Notes: a model not told the origin generated them from the sequence alone. A stretch of DNA of 36,068 bases from an uncultured Oscillospiraceae bacterium (GCA_900543525.1 UQRS01000011.1:1-36068); one strand, 5' to 3'. Counted from the stretch's first letter, positions 25,731 to 33,537 are shown. A program made the numbers and translations.

Positions 25731-26180
25731 TCAGAACGGTAAATCGTCGTCGTCGGTCAACTCGGTAAAATCACCGGCGCCGACGTTGGAAAAGCTCGGC
25801 GCGGCCGCGGCCGGAGCCTGCGGCTCAGTCGGGTAGGGAGCGGCGTATCCGCCGGCCTCACTGTCCCGCTTGCTGCCAGTAAAGTAGGCGTTGTTGACGA
25901 CAACCTCGGTGGCCGTGCGGTCATTGCCGTTACGGTCGGTATACTTCCGGGTCTGAATGGTGCCGTCAACGGCGATCATCGAACCCTTTTGGAAGTATTT
26001 GCAGATAAACTCCGCCGTCTGACGCCAGGCGACGCAGTTGATAAAGTCGGTCACCCGCTCTTCTCCCGAACGGAAGCGGCGGTCGATCGCAATGCTGAAA
26101 GAGGTCACCGAAAGCCCGCTGTTGGTTTTGCGCAGCTCGGGTGTAGCGGTGATCCTGCCCATAAGAATCGCAAGATTCAT
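25731..26180 (-). CDS. ssb: Single-stranded DNA-binding protein
   Basis: This protein coats single-stranded DNA in replication, repair and recombination. At 149 residues it has an N-terminal OB fold (about 1-105: MNLAILMGRITATPELR, FINCVAWRQTAEFICKYFQKG, DGTIQTRKYTDRNGNDR) and a flexible Ala/Pro-rich linker. The acidic tail DDDDLPF is the docking tip for partner proteins. A Shine-Dalgarno (AAGGAGG) precedes the ATG. It lies between rpsF and rpsR in the standard order. Confidence 0.97.
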   Translation of the reverse strand: MNLAILMGRITATPELRKTNSGLSVTSFSIAIDRRFRSGEERVTDFINCVAWRQTAEFICKYFQKGSMIAVDGTIQTRKYTDRNGNDRTATEVVVNNAYFTGSKRDSEAGGYAAPYPTEPQAPAAAAPSFSNVGAGDFTELTDDDDLPF

Positions 26181-26204
26181 AAAAGCTTAAACCTCCTTCT
26201 TTTT

Positions 26205-26558
26205 TCAGGCGTTTTCCGCAGCGTCGGTCGCTTCGGCAGCCTTTTCTTCCTTGGCAGCCTCAGCAGCGACGGCAGCGTCCGACTTGCGGACGATCAGGGT
26301 GCGGAGCACGCCGTCGGTGATCTTGGAAACGCGGTCCAGCTCGGCCGGGAAGTCAACGCCGCACTCGAAGTTGTAGAGGACATAGGATGCCTCAACCTCG
26401 TCATTGATCGGGTAAGCCAAGCGGCGCTTGCCCCACACGTCAATGCTTTCCACGGTACCGTTGGCTTCGATCAGCGCCTTGAACTTTTCGTTCAGAGCCT
26501 CAGCAGCCTCCTCGCCGTTTTTCAGGGAGTAGATCGCAACCATCTCATACTTATTCAT
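26205..26558 (-). CDS. rpsF: 30S ribosomal protein S6
   Basis: The S18 partner on the small subunit platform. The 117 residues start MNKYEMVAIYSLKNGEE and contain DVWGKRRLAYPINDEVEASYVLYNFE, the conserved S6 core. They end in an Ala/Glu-rich acidic tail. An upstream in-frame ATG at 26675 lies beyond the promoter and is ruled out; AGGAGG lies 8 bases before the ATG at 26558. Its leader may be the site of S6:S18 feedback control. Confidence 0.96.
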   Translation of the reverse strand: MNKYEMVAIYSLKNGEEAAEALNEKFKALIEANGTVESIDVWGKRRLAYPINDEVEASYVLYNFECGVDFPAELDRVSKITDGVLRTLIVRKSDAAVAAEAAKEEKAAEATDAAENA

Positions 26559-26559
26559 T

Positions 26560-26614
26560 AAAAGCACCTCCTTCTGGTCTTTTGGCTCCGTTTCTCTCGG
26601 AGCAAGGAGCTTTT
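26560..26614 (-). promoter_or_regulatory. rpsF leader structure that pairs with its ribosome binding site
   Basis: In the transcript AAAAGCTCCTT (26604-26614) can pair with AAGGAGGTGCTTTT (26560-26573), as 6 bp, a 3-base bulge, and 5 bp. That stem covers the rpsF Shine-Dalgarno. A second hairpin GCTCC/GGAGC (26585-26603) abuts it. An S6:S18-binding mRNA motif is known in rpsF leaders of many bacteria. The structure is visible; identity with that motif is inferred. Confidence 0.6.
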
Positions 26615-26642
26615 GGCATAGAATTTGCCAATAGCAACAAAT

Positions 26643-26671
26643 ATTATAACACCCGGTTCTTCCGGTGTCAA
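26643..26671 (-). promoter_or_regulatory. Consensus promoter of rpsF-ssb-rpsR
   Basis: On the minus strand TTGACA (26666-26671), a 17-bp spacer and TATAAT (26643-26648): both hexamers and the spacing are perfect. The -35 abuts the stop codon of the upstream Nudix gene. The leader to rpsF is about 78 bases. Confidence 0.95.
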
Positions 26672-27103
26672 TCAAAATTTTTTCTGCCGTTTCGAGAGGT
26701 AGTCCGCCGCCGCCCGGAGCACCGCTTTGTCATTTGCATAGGTGACCAGCTCTGCCGCCTGCGCTGTGGGGAGAAAGCGGATCTCGTTTACCTCGCATTC
26801 CTGCCGGGAGGGGATGCCCTCCTCCGCAAAGGCGACGAAGTAGACGACCTCCTTCTCCACCTCCGGCGCAGGGGAGTAGACGACGCTCTGCCGGAAGCCG
26901 GTGTCCAGCCGGACGCTGAGGCCGGTTTCCTCCCGGATTTCGCGAAGCGCGGTTTGTGTTTCGGTCTCAGCCCCCTCGACGTGCCCTTTGGGAAAGGCCC
27001 AGTGGCCGCCGTTGACGTGGTTGATAAGCAGAACCTCCGGCTCGCCGCCGCACAGGCGGAAGACGATCGCGCCGCAGGATTTTTCATGTTTTACGGAATG
27101 CAT
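26672..27103 (-). CDS. Nudix hydrolase, diadenosine tetraphosphatase-like
   Basis: A 143-residue Nudix enzyme. The opening KHEKSCGAIVFRLCGGEPEV and the Nudix box GHVEGAETETQTALREIREETGL (fits GX5EX7REUXEEXGU) with WAFPKGHVEG before it point to the Ap4A hydrolase group, which breaks down dinucleoside polyphosphates. Substrate is not proven. The frame is open to 27148, but that start would overlap the -10; the ATG at 27103 has GGAGG 10 bases upstream and starts in the family position. Confidence 0.88.
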   Translation of the reverse strand: MHSVKHEKSCGAIVFRLCGGEPEVLLINHVNGGHWAFPKGHVEGAETETQTALREIREETGLSVRLDTGFRQSVVYSPAPEVEKEVVYFVAFAEEGIPSRQECEVNEIRFLPTAQAAELVTYANDKAVLRAAADYLSKRQKKF

Positions 27104-27138
27104 GGATTCGATACCTCCAAAGCGGGATTTACGAAAAT

Positions 27139-27167
27139 ATTGTAGCACAAGATTGCGGTGGGCGCAA
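27139..27167 (-). promoter_or_regulatory. Candidate promoter of the Nudix gene
   Basis: On the minus strand TTGCGC (27162-27167), a 17-bp spacer and TACAAT (27139-27144). The -10 is good and the -35 weak. The start would give a leader of about 30 bases. Confidence 0.55.
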
Positions 27168-27174
27168 GGATGTG

Positions 27175-27203
27175 GTAAAATAACCTCATAGCGGTTATTT
27201 TAC
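27175..27203. promoter_or_regulatory. Perfect 11-bp inverted repeat, candidate operator
   Basis: GTAAAATAACC (27175-27185), seven bases, GGTTATTTTAC (27193-27203). It sits in the divergent gap between the Nudix gene and ispD, 8 bp upstream of the Nudix -35. The stem is AT-rich without a clear T run after it, so an operator for a dimeric repressor fits better than a terminator. No regulator gene is adjacent. Confidence 0.5.
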
Positions 27204-27220
27204 ACTGGATTTTAACACAT

Positions 27221-27261
27221 CTTTTGCTCGCCGCCCGCAAAGCAGTCGGCAGCCGCAAAAG
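27221..27261 (+). repeat. Dispersed palindromic element, family B, copy 2
   Basis: CTTTTGCTCGCCGCCCG starts it and CCGCAAAAGCTATG (to 27265) ends it, both identical to the minus strand of 7480-7525. It lies in the leader or promoter region of ispD. An AT-rich TTATATACC follows at 27271, a possible -10. Confidence 0.75.
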
Positions 27262-27308
27262 CTATGCACATTATATACCATGTTGATTATTTATAAGGAG
27301 GCGTCGCC

Positions 27309-28052
27309 ATGCCGGTGACCGAAACATTTACTGATTTTAAGCTTTCCTTTGATATTATCGTGCCGGATACGGCGGCGGTCATCGTCGCCGCCGGAAGCTC
27401 CTCCCGCATGGGTGGGACACCGAAGCAGCTCATGAATCTTGCGGGGGTGCCGGTCATCATGCGAACCGCCCTGGCCTTTGAGCGGTGCGATCGCATCCGC
27501 GACATCCTTCTGGTCGCCAGGGAGGAGGAGATTCCGCTTCTCCAGCGGCTGTGCGACGAGTACCGGATCACCAAGCTGACCGATATTGTGCCCGGCGGCG
27601 CGACGCGCGCCCGGTCGGTGCAGAATGGTATCGCCCGCTGCAGAGACTGTGCATATGTCGCTATCCATGACGGCGCACGCCCTCTGGTAAGCGGGGAGGT
27701 TATCCTCCGCACGATAGAGGGCGCTGAAAGGGTTGGCGCGGCCGCCGCCGCCGTCGGGCTGAAGGATACCGTAAAGCAGACGGACAAAGACGGGTTTGTG
27801 GTGGAGACACCCGACCGTGCGACCCTGCGCGCCGTCCAGACGCCGCAGACCTTCCGCCTCTCCGACTATCGCGCCGCGGCCGAAGCGCTGGGGGAAGGGC
27901 TGGACGCCCTGACCGATGACTGTGCCGTGATGGAGGCGGCGGGCAAGCCCGTCCTCCTGGTAGAGGGGGACTACCGCAATATCAAGATCACCACGCCGGA
28001 GGATATGACGGTAGCTGAGGCCTTCCTCCGGGAAATGGAGGAGGGCATATGA
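27309..28052 (+). CDS. ispD: 2-C-methyl-D-erythritol 4-phosphate cytidylyltransferase
   Basis: Third step of the MEP isoprenoid pathway: joins MEP with CTP to form CDP-ME. The 247 residues hold the nucleotide-binding AAVIVAAGSSSRMGGTPKQ (about 22-40), VPGGATRARSVQNGI, AIHDGARPLVS and TPQTFRLSDY. The ATG has AAGGAGG upstream. About 20 residues (MPVTETFTDFKLSFDIIVPD) precede the usual first strand, an extension not seen in most IspD. It overlaps ispF by 4 bases (ATGA). Confidence 0.95.
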   Translation: MPVTETFTDFKLSFDIIVPDTAAVIVAAGSSSRMGGTPKQLMNLAGVPVIMRTALAFERCDRIRDILLVAREEEIPLLQRLCDEYRITKLTDIVPGGATRARSVQNGIARCRDCAYVAIHDGARPLVSGEVILRTIEGAERVGAAAAAVGLKDTVKQTDKDGFVVETPDRATLRAVQTPQTFRLSDYRAAAEALGEGLDALTDDCAVMEAAGKPVLLVEGDYRNIKITTPEDMTVAEAFLREMEEGI

Positions 28053-28525
28053 TGCGGATTGGGCACGGGTACGATGTGCACCGCTTCGCCGAAGGGCGGA
28101 AGCTGATCCTCGGCGGGGTGGAGATTCCCTTCGACCGGGGGCTGCTCGGGCATTCCGATGCCGACGTGCTGCTGCACGCGATCTGCGACGCGCTGCTCGG
28201 CGCGGCCGCACTGGGAGATATCGGGGCGCATTTTCCCGATACCGATCCCCGGTACGCGGGGATCGACAGCCGCCTGCTGCTGCAAAAGACCGCCGCCCTG
28301 CTGCTGGAAAACGGTTGGCGGGTTTCCAACCTTGACGCAACGGTGCTGGCCGAGCGGCCGAAGCTTCGCCCCTTTATCGAAGCCATGCGCGCCAACATTG
28401 CGGCCGACCTCGCCCTGCCGCTCTCGGCTGTGAGTGTGAAGGCCACGACCGAGGAGGGGCTGGGCTTCACCGGCGCGATGGAGGGGATTGCGGCGCACGC
28501 CGTCTGCCTGCTCACTGAAAAATAA
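28049..28525 (+). CDS. ispF: 2-C-methyl-D-erythritol 2,4-cyclodiphosphate synthase
   Basis: Fifth MEP-pathway step: cyclises CDP-ME 2-phosphate with release of CMP. The 158 residues are full length: RIGHGYDVHRF (metal ligands Asp9 and His11), LGHSDADVLLHAICDALLGAA (third ligand His), DIGAHFPDTDP and VKATTEEGLGFTG. It is translationally coupled to ispD. A GC-rich hairpin lies in the 90 bp after it (about 28540-28585) with no strong T run. Confidence 0.96.
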   Translation: MMRIGHGYDVHRFAEGRKLILGGVEIPFDRGLLGHSDADVLLHAICDALLGAAALGDIGAHFPDTDPRYAGIDSRLLLQKTAALLLENGWRVSNLDATVLAERPKLRPFIEAMRANIAADLALPLSAVSVKATTEEGLGFTGAMEGIAAHAVCLLTEK

Positions 28526-28616
28526 CCGGCTTTTAAAAAAAGAGAGGCCGTCCGTCCCCCAATCGAGGGAGGGCGAGGCTTTCCTCGGCCGGGAATGAAG
28601 GATATAAAAGATAGGT

Positions 28617-29891
28617 ATGCAAACAAAACAAAAACAGATTCTGGTAATCGGGGGCGGCGCAGCCGGCCTTACGGCGGCGGCCTTCGCGGCGAAAAACGGC
28701 GCGGCGGTCCGCCTGCTCGAACGGCGGGAGCGGCCGGCGCGCAAAATTCTTGTCACCGGCAAGGGGCGCTGCAACCTGACCAACAACTGCGACCTCGATA
28801 CCCTGATTGCACATGTGCCGCGCGGCGGCCGCTTTTTGTACTCCGCCTTTGCCGGCTTTTCGCCGGCCGATACGATGGCGCTGTTTGAGTCTCTCGGCGT
28901 TCCGCTCAAGACCGAGCGGGGAAACCGGGTTTTTCCGGTTTCCGACCGGGCGATGGACATCGCCGACGCGCTGGCGGCGCTGGCAAAAACCTCCGGCGTC
29001 CGGATTCTGCAGGATCGCGCCGCCTCTCTGCTTTTCGAGAATGGCCGGGCGGCCGGCGCCGTGGGGGAGAGTGGGAGGAAATATCCCGCCGACGCAGTGA
29101 TTGTGGCGACCGGCGGCCTCTCCTACCCGTCGACCGGCTCGACCGGCGACGGCTACGCCTTTGCAAAGGCGGCCGGCCATACGATTCAACCGACCGTCCC
29201 CTCCCTGATTCCGCTGCTGTCGGAGGATCCGATCTGCCGCGCGGCGCAGGGACTCTCCTTACGCAATGTGCGGGTGGAGGTGCGGGAGGCCGGGCGGAAG
29301 AAGCCGGTCTACACCGATTTCGGGGAGCTTTTGTTTACCCACTTCGGCCTGTCCGGCCCGACTGTGCTCAGCGCCAGCGCCCACCTTTCGGAGCCGGAGA
29401 AAAAGCAGTACACCTTCTGCATTGATTTAAAGCCCGCGCTGGAGGAGAGTGTGCTGGACGCCCGGCTCCTCCGCGATTTTGAAAAGAACGCCGGCCGCGA
29501 CCTCTGCAACGCGCTGGACGGCCTGCTGCCCGGCAAGCTGATCGCGCCGATCCTTTCCCGAAGCGGGGTCGATCCTCACCGCCGGGTCGGACAAGTTACA
29601 AGGGAAGATCGCCAGCGACTGATCTCGACCCTCAAGGGGTTGGCCATCCCCATCTCCGGCACCCGCCCGGTGGAGGAGGCGGTCATCACCCGCGGCGGCG
29701 TCAGCCTGAAGGAGCTGGATCCCCACACCATGGCGTCGCGGCTCTGCCCCGGCCTCTATTTCGCCGGGGAGGTGATCGACGCCGATGGATATACCGGCGG
29801 CTTCAATCTGCAGATCGCCTTTTCCACCGGCGTGCTGGCCGGAAGATCGGCGGCAGAATCCGCCGAGGAAGCCTCTCCCTTTGCCGGATGA
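28617..29891 (+). CDS. NAD(P)/FAD-dependent oxidoreductase, HI0933/YhiN family
   Basis: A 424-residue flavoprotein of the HI0933 family, whose reaction is not known. The dinucleotide-binding ILVIGGGAAGLTAAAFAA is at the N-terminus, followed by the family's VTGKGRCNLTNNC and FPVSDRAMDIADAL. ATGGLSYPSTGSTGDGYAFA lies in the middle, and the C-terminal second FAD contact is LYFAGEVIDADGYTGGFNLQIAFSTG. It shares this place between isoprenoid genes and cmk in other Clostridia (from memory). The ribosome binding site is weak. Confidence 0.92.
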   Translation: MQTKQKQILVIGGGAAGLTAAAFAAKNGAAVRLLERRERPARKILVTGKGRCNLTNNCDLDTLIAHVPRGGRFLYSAFAGFSPADTMALFESLGVPLKTERGNRVFPVSDRAMDIADALAALAKTSGVRILQDRAASLLFENGRAAGAVGESGRKYPADAVIVATGGLSYPSTGSTGDGYAFAKAAGHTIQPTVPSLIPLLSEDPICRAAQGLSLRNVRVEVREAGRKKPVYTDFGELLFTHFGLSGPTVLSASAHLSEPEKKQYTFCIDLKPALEESVLDARLLRDFEKNAGRDLCNALDGLLPGKLIAPILSRSGVDPHRRVGQVTREDRQRLISTLKGLAIPISGTRPVEEAVITRGGVSLKELDPHTMASRLCPGLYFAGEVIDADGYTGGFNLQIAFSTGVLAGRSAAESAEEASPFAG

Positions 29892-29942
29892 CATGGCGGA
29901 GGCCTGAATTTATAATAAGGAAATAAGGAGCGGAATAAACCT

Positions 29943-30626
29943 ATGATATCTGTTGCAATTGACGGCCCGGCCGGCGCCGGGAAAAGCACCATTGCCAAAC
30001 GCGCGGCCGCCGCGCTGTCCTATATTTATGTAGATACCGGTGCGCTCTACCGGACGGTGGCTTTCTCTTTGCTGGAGAGAAAAATTGATCTCTCCGACCC
30101 CGCTGCGGTGGAGGCGGCACTGCCGGAGGTTCGGGTGGATATACGCTACGCCGGGACGGAGCAGCGGATGCTCCTTTCCGGGAAGGATGTAAGTGACCGT
30201 ATCCGCACGCCGGAGGTGTCGATGGCTGCCTCTACCGTGTCGGCGCAGCCGGCCGTGCGCGCCTTTTTGCTGGAGATGCAGCGTGCCCTCGCCCGCAGTC
30301 ACAACGTCATCATGGACGGCCGGGACATCGGGACGGTCGTGCTGCCCGGTGCGGCAGTGAAGATTTTCCTGACCGCTTCGCCCGAGGAGCGGGCCGGCCG
30401 CCGGTACAGGGAACTGGTGGAGAAGGGGGAGCAGGTAACCTTTGCAAAGGTGCTGGACGACCTCGAGCAGCGGGATTATCAGGACTCCCACCGGGAGGTC
30501 GCGCCGCTTCGCCCGGCCGACGACGCCGTGACGGTCGATACCACCGGCCTCTCGCTGGAGCAGTCGGTGGAGGCTGTTCTCTCGGTCGTTCGGAAAAAGC
30601 TCGATGAAAGGGGGCGCGCAGAGTGA
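29943..30626 (+). CDS. cmk: Cytidylate kinase
   Basis: Phosphorylates CMP and dCMP with ATP. The 227 residues are normal length: P-loop IDGPAGAGKSTIAKRAA (about 5-20), VDTGALYRTVAF, IMDGRDIGTVVLPGA, and the LID region SPEERAGRRYREL. It fits the neighbourhood because IspF releases CMP and phospholipid synthesis uses CTP. An AGGAG lies upstream of the ATG. It overlaps plsC by 4 bases. Confidence 0.96.
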   Translation: MISVAIDGPAGAGKSTIAKRAAAALSYIYVDTGALYRTVAFSLLERKIDLSDPAAVEAALPEVRVDIRYAGTEQRMLLSGKDVSDRIRTPEVSMAASTVSAQPAVRAFLLEMQRALARSHNVIMDGRDIGTVVLPGAAVKIFLTASPEERAGRRYRELVEKGEQVTFAKVLDDLEQRDYQDSHREVAPLRPADDAVTVDTTGLSLEQSVEAVLSVVRKKLDERGRAE

Positions 30627-31252
30627 GCTTTTATTATCGCTTTGTCAAAACGGTCGCCCGGCCGCTTGCCAAACTCATGCTGCGCTTTCGCGCAAAGGGA
30701 ACGGAGCATATTCCGGAAAGCGGCGGCTTCATCCTCTGCTGCAACCATACCTCGATGATCGACATCGCGCTGCTGGTGCTGACCTGCAAGCGGCAGATCT
30801 ATTTCATGGCGAAGGAGGAGCTGTTTCACAATCCCATCCTCGCCTGGTTCTTCCGGCATATGGGCGGCTTCCCGATCTCCCGCGGGGCGGGGGATGAGGC
30901 CGCGCTGGAAAAGGCGAGGGATATTGTCCGCCGCGGCGACATCCTCGGCATTTTTCCGGAGGGCACCCGAACCAAGGACCCCGCCGGACATCCCGGCCGG
31001 GGAAAATCGGGCGCGGCCGTCATCGCTTCCCAAACGGGGGCGGGCGTGCTGCCCTGCGCCATTCATTACGCCGGCTATGACGGAAAAATGCATTTTTTCA
31101 AGCCCTCTTACGTCCGGTTTGGAGAAATGATCCCCCCAGAGGAGCTGCAAATCCAGGGGCTTGACCGGGCAGAGGTGCGGCGCGCCTCCAATCGGATCAT
31201 GGGCACCATCACCGCCATGTGGGAGGAGGAGACGGGTTGGAAATCCGAGTAG
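30623..31252 (+). CDS. plsC: 1-acyl-sn-glycerol-3-phosphate acyltransferase
   Basis: Adds the second acyl chain to lysophosphatidic acid to make phosphatidic acid at the membrane. The 209 residues include the catalytic NHTSMIDIALL (HX4D), AKEELFHNPILAWFFRHMGGFPISR, and the substrate-binding FPEGTRTKD. The start is GTG inside the cmk stop (GTGA). Its end overlaps the ispH start by 16 bases, so cmk-plsC-ispH are tightly coupled. Confidence 0.94.
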   Translation: MSFYYRFVKTVARPLAKLMLRFRAKGTEHIPESGGFILCCNHTSMIDIALLVLTCKRQIYFMAKEELFHNPILAWFFRHMGGFPISRGAGDEAALEKARDIVRRGDILGIFPEGTRTKDPAGHPGRGKSGAAVIASQTGAGVLPCAIHYAGYDGKMHFFKPSYVRFGEMIPPEELQIQGLDRAEVRRASNRIMGTITAMWEEETGWKSE

Positions 31253-33288
31253 CGAAAAACGCCGGCTTCTGCTTTGGCGTCAATCGCGCGGTGGAGTTGG
31301 TTGACTCCCTGCTGGACGCCGGGGGAGCAGTGTACACCCTCGGCCCGATTATCCACAATCCTCAGCTGGTCGAGCAGCTGGCACGGCGGGGCGCAAAAAT
31401 TGTCGAAACCCCGGAGGAGGTGCCTCCCGGCAGCCGGCTGGTCATCCGTTCTCACGGGGTGCCGTCGGCCGTCTATGACCGGGCGGCCGTCTGCGGTGTG
31501 GAACTGGCCGACGCGACCTGCCCCTTCGTTTCTAAAATCCATAAAATCGTGGAGGAGGCGTCGGCCGCCGGCCGCATTGTCCTTATCGCCGGGGACGCAA
31601 AGCATCAGGAGGTGCTGGGCATCCGCGGCCACTGTGCCGGGGAAAGCCATGTGTTTTCGGGCGAAAAGGAGCTGGAAGAGCTTCTGGCCTCCCACCCCGA
31701 ATGGCGGGACGCGCCGGTTACCGCGGTCGCGCAAACAACTTTTCACGCGGATTTTTGGGAGAAATGCCAAAAAACTTTAAAAAAGGTATGTACAAACGCG
31801 ATTGTTTTTGATACAATATGTAGTGCAACTGCCAATCGGCAAAAAGAAGCCAAGGCGCTTGCGGCTCAGAGCGACCGGATGATCGTGATCGGTGGCCGGC
31901 ACAGTTCCAATACCGCCAAGCTGCGGGAGGTCTGCGCCGCCCTCTGCCCGCGAACCTATCTGATCGAAACGGCCGCCGAGCTTCGCCGGGACATGCTTCT
32001 CGGCGCCGAAAAAATCGGAGTTGCCGCCGGGGCTTCCACGCCGTCCGGCATAATAAAGGAGGTAATAAAAACCATGTCCGAGATTTTGAACAACGAAGTC
32101 GTCGAGGGCAGCGAGGCGGTCGAGACCGCAGCCGAGGCTGTACAGCCTGAAAAATCTTTTGAGGAAATGACCTTTGAGGAGGCACTTGAGGCCTCTCTCA
32201 ACGGCTTGAATACGGATCAGAAGGTCCGTGGTGTGGTCCTGTCGGTCAACCCTACTGAGATTCAGGTGGATATCGGCAGAAAGCACACCGGATATGTTTC
32301 CGCGAGTGAATTTTCGAGCGACCCCAATGTCAAGCTGACTGAGGCGGTCAAGGTCGGCGATGAGCTGGATCTGATCGTCATGCGCACCAATGATCAGGAG
32401 GGGACGGTTGCCCTCTCCAAAAAGAGATACGACGCTCGCCTCGGCTGGGATAAGATCCTGGCCGCGAAGGAGGCTGACGCGGTTCTCACCGGCGTCGTAA
32501 CCGAGATCAACAACGGCGGTGTTGTCGCCGTGGCCGAGGGCTGCCGCGTCTTTATCCCGGCGTCTCAGGCAACCCTGACCCGCGGGGAGGATCTCAATCT
32601 CCTCAAGGGCAAAACGGTCGAGTTCAAGATTCTGGAGATTGACCGCCGCCGCCGCGTGGTCGGTTCCATCCGTGCCGTCCTGCGCGAGCAGCGCAAGGCG
32701 CTGGCCGAGAAGTTCTGGAACGAGGTGGAGGTCGGTAAGGTCTACACCGGCGTTGTCAAGAGCCTGACCAGCTATGGTGCGTTCGTCGACCTCGGCGGTG
32801 TGGACGGCATGATCCACATTTCCGAGCTGTCCTGGTCGCGCATCAAGCACCCGTCCGAGGTTGTGAATGTCGGCGACACGGTTGAGGTTTACATCAAGGA
32901 TATCGACACCGAGAAAAAGAAGATTTCTCTCGGCTTCAAGAAGGCGGAGGACAATCCGTGGGAGATTTTGAAGCGTGATTATCCGGTCGAGTCGGTTGTT
33001 AAGGCAACCATCGTTTCGATGACGCCCTATGGCGCGTTTGCGCGCATCATCCCGGGCATCGACGGCCTGATCCACATCTCGCAGATTGCCAACCGTCGGA
33101 TCGAGAAGCCGCAGGACGTTCTCTCCATCGGGGAAGAGGTCGACGCGATGATTATCGCGATTGACTTTGAGAAGAAGCGGGTCAGCCTCTCGATGCGGGC
33201 GCTGCTCCCGACCGACGCCCCGGCTGAGGAGACTCCTGCGGAGGCCGCTCCGGCCGAAGAAGCTCCGGCTGAGGATGCTGCGGAATAA
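31237..33288 (+). CDS. ispH-rpsA: IspH (HMBPP reductase) fused to ribosomal protein S1
   Basis: A 683-residue fusion. Residues 1-279 are IspH, the [4Fe-4S] enzyme of the last MEP step; AGFCFGVNRAVEL, RSHGVPS, DATCPFVSKIH, QTTFHADF, DTICSATANRQKEA and GGRHSSNTAKL carry the three cluster cysteines and active-site residues. From about residue 280 follows S1, with an acidic start and four S1 RNA-binding domains (roughly 328-397, 413-480, 497-567, 582-653; TGVVKSLTSYGAFVDLGGVDG is typical), then an Ala/Glu/Pro tail. Such fusions are known in Clostridia. The start is TTG at 31237 behind GGAGGAG. An internal Shine-Dalgarno and ATG at 32055-32076 could give S1 alone. Confidence 0.95.
   Translation: MEIRVAKNAGFCFGVNRAVELVDSLLDAGGAVYTLGPIIHNPQLVEQLARRGAKIVETPEEVPPGSRLVIRSHGVPSAVYDRAAVCGVELADATCPFVSKIHKIVEEASAAGRIVLIAGDAKHQEVLGIRGHCAGESHVFSGEKELEELLASHPEWRDAPVTAVAQTTFHADFWEKCQKTLKKVCTNAIVFDTICSATANRQKEAKALAAQSDRMIVIGGRHSSNTAKLREVCAALCPRTYLIETAAELRRDMLLGAEKIGVAAGASTPSGIIKEVIKTMSEILNNEVVEGSEAVETAAEAVQPEKSFEEMTFEEALEASLNGLNTDQKVRGVVLSVNPTEIQVDIGRKHTGYVSASEFSSDPNVKLTEAVKVGDELDLIVMRTNDQEGTVALSKKRYDARLGWDKILAAKEADAVLTGVVTEINNGGVVAVAEGCRVFIPASQATLTRGEDLNLLKGKTVEFKILEIDRRRRVVGSIRAVLREQRKALAEKFWNEVEVGKVYTGVVKSLTSYGAFVDLGGVDGMIHISELSWSRIKHPSEVVNVGDTVEVYIKDIDTEKKKISLGFKKAEDNPWEILKRDYPVESVVKATIVSMTPYGAFARIIPGIDGLIHISQIANRRIEKPQDVLSIGEEVDAMIIAIDFEKKRVSLSMRALLPTDAPAEETPAEAAPAEEAPAEDAAE
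31789..31817 (+). promoter_or_regulatory. Promoter-like site inside ispH
   Basis: TGTACA (31789-31794), a 17-bp spacer and TACAAT (31812-31817) match 4/6 and 5/6 of the sigma-A hexamers. The site is in an AT-rich island in otherwise GC-rich coding sequence, 257 bases ahead of the internal S1 start. It could drive extra rpsA expression. Confidence 0.4.
32055..32076 (+). promoter_or_regulatory. Internal ribosome binding site and ATG for S1
   Basis: AAAGGAGG (32055-32062) lies 11 bases before an in-frame ATG (32074) that begins MSEILNNEVVEGSE, where an unfused S1 would start. In the fusion the same bases encode KEV. This is among the strongest Shine-Dalgarno matches in the window. Confidence 0.65.
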
Positions 33289-33306
33289 GCTTTCCGCAAA
33301 AAAAAT

Positions 33307-33342
33307 GAGTGCTCCGGCATTGCGGCCGGCAAACTCTTTTTT
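33307..33342 (+). terminator. First terminator after rpsA
   Basis: Arms GAGT/ACTC with inner CCGGC/GCCGG, followed by TTTTTT. It is the first of two consecutive terminators closing the ispD-rpsA operon. Confidence 0.7.
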
Positions 33343-33352
33343 CTGAAAACTG

Positions 33353-33386
33353 CAAAAAAAGGCACAGCGTATGCTGTGCCTTTTTT
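33353..33386 (+). terminator. Second terminator after rpsA (bidirectional)
   Basis: Perfect stem GGCACAGC gtat GCTGTGCC (33361-33380), with seven A before and six T after. It can work on either strand; on the plus strand it isolates sigK from the upstream operon. Confidence 0.93.
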
Positions 33387-33537
33387 ATATCCATAAAAGC
33401 GGTTGCTTCCCCAAATGGAGTGCAGCGGCCGCGCTTCTCAGCCTTAACAAAGGGGCGTCCTGCCGAAAAAATCCTTCTGCCCGGACTTGCAAAACCGGAC
33501 GTTTGGCGGCATAGAATTGTTCGGGAGGCTGATGAAC

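Noticed and set aside
31777..33075. A 432-codon minus-strand open frame opposite ispH-rpsA
   Set aside because: Shadow of the S1 domains; no family resemblance.
33509..33518. CATAGAATT upstream of sigK as a SigE or SigK type -10
   Set aside because: No matching -35 at the right distance, and the start of transcription would fall on the Shine-Dalgarno.
33487..33537. Longer SigK start at 33487
   Set aside because: The extra residues do not match SigK, and the Shine-Dalgarno GGGAGG points to the ATG at 33538.
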